A DNA stretch of 64,000 bases from Zerene cesonia. Lineage: Eukaryota > Arthropoda > Insecta > Lepidoptera > Pieridae. Where the stretch lies: contig NC_052113.1 in assembly GCF_012273895.1 (NCBI RefSeq), forward strand, positions 868,001 through 932,000. The letters are read 5' to 3'. A program made the position numbers and the translations under genes. Below are positions 20,099 to 33,766 of this stretch, piece after piece. How positions within the stretch are numbered: position 1 is the first letter of the stretch; each line of letters starts with the position of its first letter. The notes beneath the pieces were generated by a model, which had not been told where the DNA came from, searched no databases, and was given only the letters and a program-made list of their open reading frames with translations.

Positions 20099-22008
20099 AT
20101 CCTTTTAAAATTTCCACAAGATTGTTCTATAAAAATGCAGTAATCTGGTTAGCTGGTCTGTATACTTATATGTGAGATTGCAATAGTTTGTTCATAGAAA
20201 TAGACTAGAATGACGATTTTTAATTTTAATTTTTTATCTTCAGCTCTCTCAGATTTTTGTTTGCTTACTGCGAATAGAATTATATAATTTATTTCAATCA
20301 ATCTACTCATTTTCAAATTACCTTTAAATTACAATTCCACATTTATTTTTAAAATATTCCGAAATAGAAACAAATCATTATTCCGAAGCGATGTTACTAT
20401 GACTAGTCTAAAGCACTATAAACTGAAACTGTACAAAGAATTGAACATTTCATAGAGCAGTATTGTTATCTCGAACAATGCGCCGCTTACAGCGTGGAAT
20501 ATTCGTGAGCGTCCCTTAGTTGTTTATTTCTGCGTTTATTTGGGTATATCATCAAATATTGAATATTAATGTCTTTATCAAATTTAGAAAACTTCTAAGC
20601 TTCTGAACCTTTTCGATCTACTCAACTCCTTCTTCCCTTCTATAACATGGTTTTTTTTTTAAAGATGTATGTCACAATAACCTGTGTTTTGATTTGTTGT
20701 CGGGGACGGTTTGTCATCTCAATTGAATTGAAAAATTTATTTGTTAATTAAAATATAAATGAATAGCGGTAACGAGTAGAGGTATTTAACTAAATAACAA
20801 CACAATAAACGCAATGAAATATCTGTTCAATACCATATTATTTAAAGATTTTAACTAGGTATATTGCATATGGAGATGGGTCTTAATAAGAAGAATATTA
20901 AGACAAAATTGACCGACTTCAAAAACAGGACAAGACACAATTCGTATTTTGTATGGTCAGAACTTTTGACTTAGTGAATCGATTTTAACGATTTATTTTT
21001 TTTTCAAGGTGGTACCATCCGTCTAATCCCATTTAAAAGGCGTATTTTTTACAAATACATAAATGTATTTGTAAAAAAATTGTCTCGTCTAATTTTTGAT
21101 ATCAGAAAAGAAAATATTAAAACAGTGGTACAAAGGTCAAATTATTAAACATCCAGACAATAACCAAAACTTCAACAAAGCCGGTTATACAAATTCGAAA
21201 GAGATTAATTTTTGTTAACACAGGAAACATGACGTCAGAACTACGCTTTAATTAGCCACAGAATAGAAAGAATCTTAAACAATGAGACCGAATCACGTTA
21301 TAAAACAAAATATTCCTTTGTTTAGATTCTCATAGCGTTTATATATCTTACTGTGTATTTTGAACAACAATGTTTGAATCTGTTTGTCGTAATTACAACC
21401 TTATTACGTTTTTCTTTGTCTGTTTACCTATATATTCTGTGTAATAAAAGAAATAACAACTGTAGGTACATCATTATCATCAACTAATGTAGGCAAATTT
21501 AGTAAATGTGTTTTGACAGCTGGAATCAGCCTCACTTATACATTTGATATAAGAGACTCGAGTTTAATCCACTTTAAACTTACAGATTTGATTCCAAGTT
21601 TGTACACTTATCAAGGATCAAGGAACAATAAATTAATATTATGAAATTATCTTATTATTCTGAAAGATTTAAATACTAAGAATTAATACTTTCCTATGTA
21701 TACTCTGTATTAGAGTTAGAGACAAATTTAGTAAAAGTGTTTTTGAGTTTTCTTTTAACTATAGAACCAAGCGGATGCAATAAACATATTATTTAATTCT
21801 AGGAAGTATTGAAGATGTTTATTTATCTGTTACAATTTCTGGATTGTTCGATGTCGTCTTTAGATTAGTTTTGCTAAAGTTCCGATTGGCTGCAACACCA
21901 TTAAACTTTGATCAAAAGTTGTTTGTAACTTTTTTCCTATAAAATAAAATACTTTTTTTCATCTTTGCGATTTTTGTGTTTTATACGTATATTCTTTTTT
22001 AATTTTAC

Positions 22009-22175
22009 GGGCAACTGAGTTTGTGGTTTGCCTGACAGTAAGCGATCCTCACCTTCTCTAATAAAATATTTTCAGAAGTAGAGCCTCTGCAATTGTGTAG
22101 TCCGCTTTTAAGGTACAAGGAAAGTATTGTCGATAGGAACAAAGGAAAGTACTTGGTAAGGAGAGGAGATAACTG
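22009..22175 (-). repeat. Family D fragment, degraded
   Basis: 'gggcaactgagtttgtggtt', 'gcctgacagtaagcgatcc' and 'agagcctctgcaattg' match the 3' half of family D in complement. Confidence 0.6.
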
Positions 22176-22599
22176 GCCGAAATTTTGTATGAATTCAAAC
22201 AAATTTATAAACATGTTTCGTATCTTAACTTTAAAGAAAATACAGGCAACCATATTTTTCATCTATTCCAATTATTCAAGGTTTGGGGTAAAAAGAAATT
22301 GTATTTTATGAGCAATAAATAATATGAAACAACTTGAAAAAGAAACTCTTCACTACACTTGTATGATTAAATGTATGTTATAATGACCCTTTGTACTGCA
22401 ATACCTGCTCAAAGATGCATATATATTAAACAAAATGTATTTCGCTGGCAATAAATAGTTTGAGTTTGAATTTGAGTTTAAGTATATAGTTTTATATCAA
22501 TTTACGTTTTTCATATAGCCTACCAACTTTTTAGGATACTCGATTAAGAAAGAATTGATGGGAAAATTAAGAAACGAGTAAGAAAATGGATACCGATCT

Positions 22600-22706
22600 C
22601 CAGCTCCCACAAACATTTTACGAAACTCGCTTATCTGCTGTGGGGTGTGGTACCTTCCTCGGTACGAGCTAACCCATTTCGTGCCAAAGCATGCTCGAAT
22701 CTCACA
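22600..22706 (-). repeat. Family D 5' fragment
   Basis: 'ctgtggggtgtggtacctt' ... 'gtgccaaagcatgctcgaat' is the complement of the family-D 5' end. Confidence 0.65.
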
Positions 22707-23534
22707 TTATGAAATGTGAATGTTTTCACTAAACATTCTTATAATAGATTTCTTATCAAATTATTCTTATCAATCAAATTATCTATTCTCATATAAATAA
22801 ACGCAGATGTATTAAACACACAAAATAAAAATAAAACAGAAATACTTCCATAAATATGACATAATGACTCCTTTCGTGACATTACCTATATATGCGGCTT
22901 GTTTATGTCCGGAACACAAAAAGGTTATTTGAGTAAAAATTCGGCCTCCCTAATTCCGTAGTCTTAGTATAAGTAAAATGAGCTTGTTTTTCTGTGTAGT
23001 AATTTATATAGGCTTATATTTAATAATTCTTTCCTACAAAATGGGTTACCCACGTCCTGTAGTACCGCTTAAACTCTTGAATGGGACTCATTTAGTCCCA
23101 CGTTTTCTTATCAAACACAAATGATATCAATCGGTTGAAAACTGCATTTTTGAGTAATAAAACCAATAATAATATTAACACAAAACTAAACTACCTTCAA
23201 TTTACCAGAAGTAGACCAAATTGAAATGAGAAAACATGGATGCACCAGTTTAAAAAAGCATCGTGAAAATCTGCTCACCTAGTAAAAAGTTACGAAATAA
23301 ACTCAAACTCAAACATTTATTTATGCAATTAGACTTTTTATGGAAGCGCTTTTGTATCGTCATAATATTGTCGGATGAATATTCTAACTAAAAAACTAAC
23401 AGTTAATTATTAAATTAATATTATGTTATAAATAACTTTTATTTACCATCTTCTTGCTACAATCAAGCAAACCATGATGTAAAACCCCGGTAGTGTCCAT
23501 ATCTTACTATGTGCGAATCCGCGGATGAAAAGCT

Positions 23535-23609
23535 AGTGTCAATATTCTAGCTTCTCGGCCTTTTGGCTAAGATCAAAGTGTAGTATCTGTTCTTTTCAGT
23601 GTCAATATT
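23535..23609 (+). pseudogene. U2 snRNA retro-fragment with 12-bp target-site duplication
   Basis: Positions 23547-23597 match the first about 50 nucleotides of U2 snRNA: 'GCTTCTCGGCCTTTTGGC', then 'TAAGATCAAAGTGTAGTATC', then 'TGTTCTTTTCA', including the branch-site-pairing GUAGUA. The match then stops: no Sm site and no stem-loops III or IV. The same 12-mer AGTGTCAATATT stands on both sides (23535-23546 and 23598-23609), the mark of retrotransposition. There is no poly(A) tail, as in 3'-truncated snRNA retropseudogenes. It is not functional as a spliceosomal RNA. Confidence 0.85.
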
Positions 23610-23654
23610 ACAGTATGATATCTGCTATGTACCATAAATCAATCTATTTGTTTA

Positions 23655-23833
23655 AAACGTAACATACTTTTGAAAGAAAGAAAAGAAAGAAAGAAAGAAA
23701 GATCAATTTATTTTAACACACACAAACACACATACATACATAAAAATAGAAAAAAAAAAAGAAAAAAAAAATATATAATCAAGGAATAATACGTGTGGTT
23801 GCATGCGCCAAAAAAGGATGCCACTCAGTATAT
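23655..23833 (+). repeat. (GAAA)n run and dispersed repeat running into gap 1
   Basis: A GAAA microsatellite (about 23673-23702) leads into 'caatttattttaacacacac' ... 'acgtgtggttgcatgcgcc' ... 'gatgccactcagtat', which breaks off at the gap. The same order appears at about 34055-34215, so the gap lies within or beside a repeat. Confidence 0.65.
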
Positions 23834-24833
23834 NNNNNNNNNNNNNNNNNNNNNNNNNNNNNNNNNNNNNNNNNNNNNNNNNNNNNNNNNNNNNNNNNNN
23901 NNNNNNNNNNNNNNNNNNNNNNNNNNNNNNNNNNNNNNNNNNNNNNNNNNNNNNNNNNNNNNNNNNNNNNNNNNNNNNNNNNNNNNNNNNNNNNNNNNNN
24001 NNNNNNNNNNNNNNNNNNNNNNNNNNNNNNNNNNNNNNNNNNNNNNNNNNNNNNNNNNNNNNNNNNNNNNNNNNNNNNNNNNNNNNNNNNNNNNNNNNNN
24101 NNNNNNNNNNNNNNNNNNNNNNNNNNNNNNNNNNNNNNNNNNNNNNNNNNNNNNNNNNNNNNNNNNNNNNNNNNNNNNNNNNNNNNNNNNNNNNNNNNNN
24201 NNNNNNNNNNNNNNNNNNNNNNNNNNNNNNNNNNNNNNNNNNNNNNNNNNNNNNNNNNNNNNNNNNNNNNNNNNNNNNNNNNNNNNNNNNNNNNNNNNNN
24301 NNNNNNNNNNNNNNNNNNNNNNNNNNNNNNNNNNNNNNNNNNNNNNNNNNNNNNNNNNNNNNNNNNNNNNNNNNNNNNNNNNNNNNNNNNNNNNNNNNNN
24401 NNNNNNNNNNNNNNNNNNNNNNNNNNNNNNNNNNNNNNNNNNNNNNNNNNNNNNNNNNNNNNNNNNNNNNNNNNNNNNNNNNNNNNNNNNNNNNNNNNNN
24501 NNNNNNNNNNNNNNNNNNNNNNNNNNNNNNNNNNNNNNNNNNNNNNNNNNNNNNNNNNNNNNNNNNNNNNNNNNNNNNNNNNNNNNNNNNNNNNNNNNNN
24601 NNNNNNNNNNNNNNNNNNNNNNNNNNNNNNNNNNNNNNNNNNNNNNNNNNNNNNNNNNNNNNNNNNNNNNNNNNNNNNNNNNNNNNNNNNNNNNNNNNNN
24701 NNNNNNNNNNNNNNNNNNNNNNNNNNNNNNNNNNNNNNNNNNNNNNNNNNNNNNNNNNNNNNNNNNNNNNNNNNNNNNNNNNNNNNNNNNNNNNNNNNNN
24801 NNNNNNNNNNNNNNNNNNNNNNNNNNNNNNNNN
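23834..24833. other. Assembly gap (1000 N)
   Basis: Exactly 1000 N, which is probably a placeholder of unknown true size. Long open frames reported across it are artefacts of unknown bases. Confidence 0.99.
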
Positions 24834-27800
24834 ACGAACACTTGTTAGCCATGTCTAAATCGATACGATTATATGGATTTCTCGTGCAGCCGCTAGATGA
24901 CGTTTATTTAAGGAGTTGTGAAATACGGAGGAAGAAACAAATAAATTATATGTTTTCAATGTTTTTATGATCACAACGGTTTGCTATCATTTACTGCTTG
25001 AAATATTAATGTCTTCCTACAGATAGTTTTTAAGTAATAGTTTTTAAAGTTTAACGTTCTATAAAAGTTTTACACTACTGTTTATATTGTGGGTACTTGC
25101 GTGTTCATCAGCTGATCGTCAGCTGTGTGATTTTTGAATTGTTTGTTTATTTCACATTACACTTAGATTTAATTGTGATAACACTGTGACACACACTTCA
25201 TGTAAGTAACTTTGAAAATTTACACTTTTTATCTTCGATTACTAGAATAATAAATTATTAACTTAAAATACGTGAGAGCTAGCTGTCACTCCAGATGACT
25301 TTTAATATTGGCATGACAATAACTTATATTATAACTTAAGGCAGAAGGTAAGGTAAGGACTTAAAGGTAAGTAGAGAGTAAATAGATCAATCGACTTGGT
25401 ATTACATGGATCTCACAACTTTTTACGGTAGAGAAACTGAGCTGCGAGACTTGGGCTTTTTTTACAGGATGGTTTTGATGATAAATGGTATGAATGGATA
25501 AATATTATCTGTGACCACCATACGTATTGTTTAATTTTATATAACGAAATCATTCAACAGCTAGTTCCACGTCGTCAAATTAATTAAAGATTCAATTTAA
25601 AATGAAGCAGTCCCGATTTAACAAGATTAAAATTAATAAGCGAGCGTGCAGCGTAAATAAAGCGCTTTGTCTACGCTCAGGGAGGCTAAGTGACTTTGAA
25701 ATGAGAGCAAGTCTTTTCCTTGATATTTATTATTTATCATGTCATTGTTATTAAAAGGAAAATAAGTAAAATATCTGCTTAAAACGGTGAAAGAAAACAT
25801 CGTGAGGAAACCGGTATGTCCAAGACACAAAATTTCAATGACGTATGACATATGCCAACCCGCACTTGGCCAGCGTGGTTGATTATAAACTCAACCCTTA
25901 TAGGAGGCCTGTGTCCGAGCAGTGGGAACATATATGGGATGATGATGATGATGATTATGATGAAGTAAAATATCTAAAATGAATATGGTAAATAACTCGA
26001 ATATAGTTTATTGCCCGCTCTTCGCTGTAGAAACTACCTCAAGACCGGCGACTTGAATATAGAAAAGGTTGTGTTTCTATGTATAAAATAGTATTTAAAA
26101 ATGGCTAATATTATGCTATTTACTCGTATATCATCGTGTTTTAATTGCCAGTAAAGCAATATCAATGCTTACATAATATTCTTCCAGAGCCCCATGGGAA
26201 ATTCCTGATAAAAAAGCTAAAACCACACAGTTCTTATTAATTTTTTAATTTTAAAATAATTAACAATTAGGGGACTTCATCAATTTCAAAACTCAAACTT
26301 ATACATTTATTTATTCAATTTAGATTTATTGTAAAAGCACTTTCTAATCATCAAAACGTATTTTTAACATTTACCACCGGCTTGAAAAACTCAATAAAAT
26401 AACATTAAATAGTGCTTTATCATTTATATTGTTTCCCAGTCAATAAGTTTATTGTTTGACCATGTCTAGTATAGTATTATATTCTCTGTGACCATATTTA
26501 TTACGTTATATTAGAAAGTAATAATTTGGCATGCGGATACACGATAATTACCCTGAAATAACAAATAGTCACAACCAATCATAACAAAAAGGAATGACAG
26601 AATGTGTTAATTTAAAAACAAAGCAGTATTGCCAACCTAACCTACTTGTACTAATACCTACCTACATCAGCTAGCAATTTACTTTAAAAAGATGACAACG
26701 GTTGAGGGCTCTTTGCTGTATTTATTTGCGTTCGACAAACAGCGACCCTCTGCTGTTTGAAGATAGCATGTACGTGAATGGCGTATTGTTGTAACATTAT
26801 GGAATCTAAGGTTTTTATACTGGCGTGATCCAGTGGCTCGCGTGGTGTCCATAAAAGAGTCTACGTTTTTATAAAGACTGTAATATATGTACAGCCAAAT
26901 ATAAGCTCTCAATAAACTTTTAACTATGTTAATAAACTTTACTATTTATAATGACAATTTTTTTTCATAAAATAACTTAAAAAAATAACAGCCTATTTAA
27001 CACCTTTTAGGTATATTTTAAACATTATTCATCATCTTAACGTTTTTATTAGATCAACAAAACATACCCGGAATTAGTATAACCGGCTATGAACCGGCAC
27101 CGACGCTGAAAACAAATTCAATTACAGAAAATAAACAAGCCGAAAACAGTCCCGCGGTAACAACCGATTTCTTGATTATCAAACTTTATTTGTAACAAAC
27201 AGAAAATATCCGAGCACGTATAACTCGCAAAGTTATACAAATGAAACCTAATATTACATACTTATTGTAAAAGAAAAACGAGACGTTCATATTCCGAGCG
27301 TAGGCACAAATTAATTTGTGAAGTTGCTAAGTATAGTACTGTGATAAAAAGTTTATATAAAACTCGGGAAAATGTACGAATCGTGAGACTGTGGTAAAAA
27401 GTGTGCTTTGAATTTAAGGGATGCAAAGTATGTGTTTTGTTACTTTAGCTAACAAAACATATATTTCTTACAAGCTTCACGTATTTTCACGTACTTTTTA
27501 CGCTTTGTAATAACCAAATATATAAACATATGGGTCTTTAACAAGATTTTATAAGCTACATCAGTATGCTTGTATGTAACTCTTTTAGACTCGACGGAGA
27601 GATTTATTTCAAACTTTCTACATCTATTACAATATTTTTGTTAGTTTATTTTTGTTATCCTGATGAGGATCGCCAGGGCTAAATACCTTTACGTATAATC
27701 TTTATAATAGCAAGTTCAAAAAATTCAAAATTGTTTATTTGGAAATTACGAAAACAACTGACGAATTCAGACAATGTAGTTGATTCTATAGATAAAACAA

Positions 27801-30470
27801 GCATTTTAGACTTTATTTATTGCTTTATGCAGGTAAAGTAAAAGTTATTTTTAATATTAAAATATCGTAAACCTTGAATAGATTTATATATAATATATCA
27901 ACATTAATAAAAGTACAAAATGATCACTCCCGGCTCTCAAAACTTTAGAGAACTTAGACCAAACTTGTACGTCCTTCCTCGAGTACCTTTAATTACAGCT
28001 GCCAGCTGGACTCGGCCAGATAGCACGCCACTTCGGCTTTGAACAAGTTTTTTAATTAAGCAGGAGGTATTGGCACTGACTGGTTTTACAATCGCAATTT
28101 AACAATTGAAACAAGAGTTTCGGATGTTTTTCAGAACGAAATAAGAATTTTATCAGCTAGTGAGCGTTTAAGTGCTTGGTTTTGACAGTATTTTTTCATT
28201 TCATTGACTACTTGTAATGGATTTCCCGTAATCAAAGAAAAAGATAGTCAGACCATAGTTTTCATAGGTCCCGTTCCTTATTCTGGGTATCAATTACCAG
28301 AATATAAAGTGTCCTACACGCTTTCTTGAGCTTCAAACTGTATTTTCACTAAATTTCATTCAAAATGGTTGAGTGGTTCAGTGCAGAAAACAGACAGCCT
28401 GGCTGACGGAGCTATATTCATATTTCTGATATTTTCTACATTCAAAACATTCATATAATATATCAATTTCAAAAGAAAAAAGAAGCGTTTAAAGTGTTAC
28501 TCATACACAAGTATTTATGAAGCGCTCGCTTTTACCCCTTTTCTTTTTTCTTTGTTATTATACACATAATCCTTCCTCTTGAATCTCTCTATCTATTTAA
28601 AATATTTATACTTCACAGTGATCATGCAATAGAGGATTAAGAAGAGTATTCCAAAATTATTTTCATTGTGAGTAACCTATTTGCGATGTGGCTTCATTTA
28701 TGTAAACAAAATAACATTTAAAGTGTTATAATTTAAAACTTCGCATATTTAATGCTAATCGCTGCAAGGACGTAAAATCTGTTCCGCTAATGGATTTCGC
28801 AGTTAATCCCACCTCCCAGTAACATGGCGCTACTGAAATTATAACTTTTTTAACGACGTTCAAGTTTTACTCGCACTTCACGTAGATGCGATTTTATTTT
28901 GCCGCAATTAGTGGGCTAAAAATATGGCTTCCTATCACGTTTCAACGTTAAATAGCTTTCATTTAGATCGTATCTGTAATTGATATAAAAAATTTACATT
29001 ATATTATTAGAAACAATTACCGTGATATCATTGTTTATAATACTATAATCAACAAACAAACGGATCCAAAATCAACTACAAACTTGTATAGATAAATCTT
29101 TGTAATATTTTCGAAGTCATTTACCGCTGGCAACGCCAGGGAATGCGACTAATATCCTAACGAACGTCAGCTATCCGTTATATAATTATGCACAAACAAA
29201 CTTACAATACAAAGCTTGCTTTAAACAAGCTTTTAAATTTTCTAATTTGAGCAGCGTAGCCCGAAACCCAGTGTCATTATTTAAATAGTCTCTTTAAACA
29301 CAAGATGGGAATAATGCAAATATATACTGGATAATGTAACATTTATCAACCTTGATTTAGAACTCAAATTTTTTCGCATTTTGAAAGAATGATAACTTTA
29401 AAGAACGTTAAAAAATTTTATCTTTGAGAAATGACAATTTATAAATAATCATTTTTTAAAATTTGAAAAAAATAAATGAATTAAAAATGAAGAACATAGT
29501 TCATAACATCAGTGATATCATAAAGAAAAACCGGTGCCGTAACGCGTTACGTTACGATAGTTAGGAAAATTAGACTTTTATGTTTCACTTGCTCTTTTAT
29601 AGAGTTTAGCTGGCGATCCAAATCAGTATAGATAAACTTATGAATGCAGAATACAGTACAAGGTTTGAATTAAATGTGTATTTTTGTAATGAGACAAAAT
29701 CGAGTCTTAAGGTGTCAGTTACTTACAAAAATAACAGTAAAACTAATAAAAGCTTCTTAAATTAAAAATATTTATTTCTCAAGTATGATATTTACACATT
29801 TATCAAACGTTAGTATATTTTATACTTTAGAGTACTTCAACACGGGTACTTTGTTATGTATTTTTATTTATTTATTTATTTTAATAATCATTTAAAAAGA
29901 GTTTTACTCTTTTTTGAACCGATTTCCCTGTCTTAAAAGCCTGGTAGGGACTATAAATACCTATTCCAGACAATATATATTCCCATACAATATTATATTA
30001 ATCGATTAAATATTTTTACAAACATCTATGATCTACAAAAATATGAGGTATGTAATGATCAATATAAATTGTAAATTTTAACAAAATAATTAAGAATATT
30101 GTAATAGTAAAACTTGTATTAAAATGTAATAATAACAAACGCTATAATTTAACTAGAGAATTTTATATACACGATATATTATTTTGTTTTATTACTGTGT
30201 TGATACAATAGTTTTTGTAAGAGGATTACAAAAAGGATTATATCAACAAAGCTAGTCAAATAGTCTATTGTCCGCCGAGAGAGTCGTTCGCAGAGTTAAA
30301 AGCAGTTTTAATTAAAGCAGACTCGTCCTGATAATGAGAAAGTTTTATCGAACCAAAAAGTCAAATAGAAACTGTAAATTACCAAGACTTTGCGCTCAGT
30401 TATGTCGCGTACGACTTAATGCAGAAATGGTTTGACCAAATACTCATTTTACATTCAAATCAGTCTTGTT
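24834..30470. other. AT-rich stretch, no gene seen
   Basis: Apart from a (GAT)n-tailed SINE copy (25795-25962) nothing is supported. A palindromic 'CGTAACGCGTTACG' occurs at about 29538-29551. Open frames are short and look random. Confidence 0.5.
25795..25962 (+). repeat. tRNA-derived SINE, family E (5'-truncated) with (GAT)n tail
   Basis: Landmarks in order are 'catcgtgaggaaaccggtat', 'acccgcacttggccagcgtg', 'aggaggcctgtgtccgagca', 'gtgggaacatatatggga' and (gat)n. The tRNA-like head present in the 49170-49463 copy is missing. Confidence 0.8.
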
Positions 30471-30473
30471 AAA

Positions 30474-30670
30474 TCCTACTAATATTATAAATGCGAAAGT
30501 TTGTAAGGATGTGTGTGTTTGTTGCTCTTTCACGCAAAAACTATTTAACCGATTGCAATGAAATTTGGTACGTAGACAGCTGGACAACTGGAAAAACGTA
30601 TAGGCAATTTTATCCCGATATTCCTAAGGGGTACAGACTTCCGCGGGTGAAACCGCGGGGCAAAAATTAC
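30474..30670 (+). repeat. Family A retroposon tail (copy 2)
   Basis: 'cctactaatattataaatgc' ... 'ggtacgtagacagctggaca' ... 'gcgggtgaaaccgcggggc'. It is well preserved, so it is a fairly recent insertion. Confidence 0.8.
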
Positions 30671-30699
30671 CATCCACATAGAAGCCGCGGGTGGTAAAT

Positions 30700-31450
30700 T
30701 GGATGGTAGGCACGCCACTGAACGACACCTGTGATATTACAGAGTAGAACGACATTGGGGCCTTTCAGGAAAAAGCATATAATACGTCACTCCAAGACCG
30801 ACAAAGCACCTGGAACACCACCTGTTACAAGTTATCACAGGCAGTGATGACTCCTTGTTTGCTTGCCATAAAAAAGCTGTTAACAACATAGTTCCATACT
30901 TTAATTGGAAGTCACAAAATCGAACAGAAATCGTCAAGTCCAAATAGTCAATTATCATGATGTTACTACGCTGAAATAACTTTGACTAGAGTCGAAACCT
31001 TATATTTTTTGAGACAATTTGCTTCTCCGGTATCTATTTCCGTTCAAATAACAAGTGCTGAGTCTTTTACCTTTGATATTATCTGAGAAAACCCTTGCAA
31101 GTTATATATTTACTATGTAATTACTTCATTTTTTGTTTCTCATTGGCGTTTTCATTATGAGCAATGAAAACGTATTTGTACTAACTGTATCCTTTGCAAA
31201 CATAGCGACATAAATAAACGAATATAAATATATATGAATAGTTAACCTATTAATTGTCTAGTCCGAACTAAATTCGAATGTAAAACTAGATTATTCTATT
31301 AGATAAATAATGTATGATCTTAATGCTATGATTAAATTCAATACATAAAGGTTCCATATGGGATATAGATGATATGTAATGGTTATTTTTTGACGTATTA
31401 AATAACAACAAATGCATTTTTAGTTTTCTTAATATAGTAATTAGTCATAT
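30700..31450. other. Stretch without a supported gene
   Basis: Short open frames on both strands at 30735-30960 may be a relic of a mobile element. I recognise no family. Confidence 0.4.
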
Positions 31451-31454
31451 TTTG

Positions 31455-31680
31455 ACTAAAGTAGTATAAAGCATTCCCGCGTCTGTCTGTCCGTCTAAAT
31501 GTATAAAGTAAGTATGTATGTATGCTTAGATCTCGATAACTACATAACGGATTTTGGTGATTTTTCTAATAGTAATAGTGATTCAAAAAGAAGGTTTATA
31601 TGCATAATAATATCTTAAACTAATCCGAATTTAAAAAAAAGGCAAGGCAGAAGTTATCGATATATTATAGAACGAGTAAA
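31455..31680 (+). repeat. Family G repeat copy
   Basis: 'agtagtataaagcattcccg', 'gtctgtctgtccgtctaaat', 'ctacataacggattttggtg'. Related copies are at 33553-33766 and 63578-63785 (minus), each carrying a 'gtctgtcc', 'aacggattt' and 'gaggaaggttta'-type order. Confidence 0.6.
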
Positions 31681-32065
31681 AAAGAGATAAATCATATTTG
31701 ATTTGTCTATTCATGGCACACGTAATAAAACTCAAGAATGGTTCTCAAACAATAATATTGTGTCTTTTTACTTATTTATTTCGGGGGATTTAACAAAACG
31801 AGATACACTTTGATGACGCATTTCAGAGAGTTTAATTTTAATTCAAGTTGATGCTTCGTAATACAGAATTCAATAACGATGAATGTAATAACTTTTCATT
31901 AATTTTGCACAATGAGTGAAAAATGTAAATTTAAATCTACATTGTTATTTAAATGGAACGTTCTGGAATGTGTAATGTTTTATTTATGATTCAAATCAAA
32001 ATATAAGGGTAACAAATATAAACGACAAGTAATAAGTGAGGCACCTATAAGCGGTTTTAATAATC

Positions 32066-32275
32066 CTACTATAATATAATATTATAAATGCGAAAGTTTG
32101 TAAGGATGTGTGTATGTTTGTTGCTCTTTCACGCAAAAACTACTGAACCGATTGCAATGAGATTTGGTACGTAGATAGCTAGACAACTGAAATAACATAT
32201 AGGCAATTTTTTATCCCAATGTTCCTACGGGATACCGACTTAGGCGGGTGAAACCGCAGGGCGCAGCTAGTGTTT
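32066..32275 (+). repeat. Family A retroposon tail (copy 3)
   Basis: Ends 'aaccgcagggcgcagctagt' at 32275. A family-L stretch follows directly (32285-32470). Confidence 0.8.
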
Positions 32276-32848
32276 ACATTATAAATTAACAAAAAACAAA
32301 ACTACCTTCAAATTTTAAGAATTAGAACAAATTTAAATGGGACCACATGGGAGGCACCACCTTTAAAATAAACAAAGAATCGTCAATTCACCCAGTAAAA
32401 AGTTGAGGTAAAGAACACAAACTACAGTCGAATCGAGTAACTCTTTTTTATGTTGGTTGAAAAAAGCAGTTTCTAAAATAGATTATTAGCAATTTAAATC
32501 AACCATGAGATTAGATTTTATCAAGCAGATTAGAAGCATTAATTGGCTTTAATGCGAACTAGCTTACAATACAAGAAACACTTGATAGTTGCTGAACAGC
32601 CACTTTACACGTCAAAAACATCGATAAGTATAAGAGCAAACAAGTTTATTAGCACTAAATAACTTGATATTTATAGATCGTCAAAGCCCCAAGGAACCAT
32701 CGACAATGTTTGTTTAATGCGACGCTCGTAACGACTAGATTCGATACAATTAGTTTGTTTTATGATATATATGTCGCTGTCAGATTGTAAAAACTCTTAC
32801 ATTATAATCTGACTCGCGAGATAATAATCTGTCGACGAATTATGTATG

Positions 32849-33170
32849 TGGGAATTGAGCACGCTTCTGCACGAATATGGCCAGCTCGCACCGGGGAAAG
32901 AACCACACCTCCACAGAAAACCAGCATGAAATAGTAGCATGTAACGGTGTTTCTTACGGTGAGTCGGGGAACCGTAAACCCGTTTCATTGTCCTCATCCT
33001 TCCCAGTCCGTTCCGACTTTCCAGTCATCAATCCTTTCCGTACCCCTTTCTTCGTAAAAGTGGGTTCGCATTCGCAGAGGCACTATATCTGCGAATGTTG
33101 GTAGGCGGTGGTGATCGCTTACCATCAGGCGAACCTCCAGCTCAGTTGTCCGCTATGACGTAGAAAAGTC
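32849..33170 (+). repeat. Family D copy
   Basis: Nearly full length, from 'gggaattgagcacgcttctg' to 'cagttgtccgctatgacgta', with the poly(A) tail worn down. Confidence 0.8.
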
Positions 33171-33552
33171 GCAAAGAATTATGTCTAAAATGATAACAAT
33201 TATAATTTTATAAGCTATGCGATGAACTCTGGTCCTTCGAGACCCCAAATACATGTACAACGAAGTATAAAATTTGATCATTCAGACTTTCTGCGTGGTA
33301 AATTGGCTAAAGCATAAAATATGTTCCCATGACACCAGATCTCAAAACCTTTGCCTGTGCAAAAGGAATATTTTAATATCGTATGTTTAAATATCTTTTG
33401 AGCAAGATTTATCAGTTGATATAATTTTGTTCGGGAGTATCTATACTACATCTATGTCTGTCTTACTAACATCACTAAATTCTGGATTCATTTGCCATCA
33501 CAGTTATGTATCCTTCTTTCTTAATCAAACGAGTATATATAAATTTAAATAA

Positions 33553-33766
33553 TACATACTATAATATAAAATAATCGTTTTCTCTATCTGTCCGTACCTT
33601 GACATGCTTAAATCTCTAAAAATACGGAACGAATTTCGGTGGGTCGTTTTTTAAATAGATAGATTCATTCAAGAGGAAGGTTTATAATTTATTAATTTAT
33701 GAAATATGTAGTAATAATAATCAGAAATATACGCGGTCGAAGTCGCGGGCAAAAACTAGTATATAA
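33553..33766 (+). repeat. Family G repeat copy
   Basis: 'actataatataaaataatcg' ... 'tctatctgtccgtaccttga' ... 'ggtcgaagtcgcgggcaaaa' then 'actagt'. Confidence 0.6.

Larger units (their letters stand above)
20099..23534. other. AT-rich stretch with degraded repeats
   Basis: No gene is supported. Contents are a family-K piece (about 21540-21645, shared with 3120-3235), reverse family-D fragments (about 22009-22175 and 22600-22706) and a family-L piece (about 23190-23300). Confidence 0.5.

Noticed and set aside
23779..24970. Very long open frames across the first 1000-N gap on both strands
   Set aside because: They consist of unknown bases with only a few real codons at the edges.
30737..30958. 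73-residue minus-strand frame and an opposing plus frame
   Set aside because: Possible mobile-element relic, but no motif of any transposase or reverse transcriptase family could be recognised.
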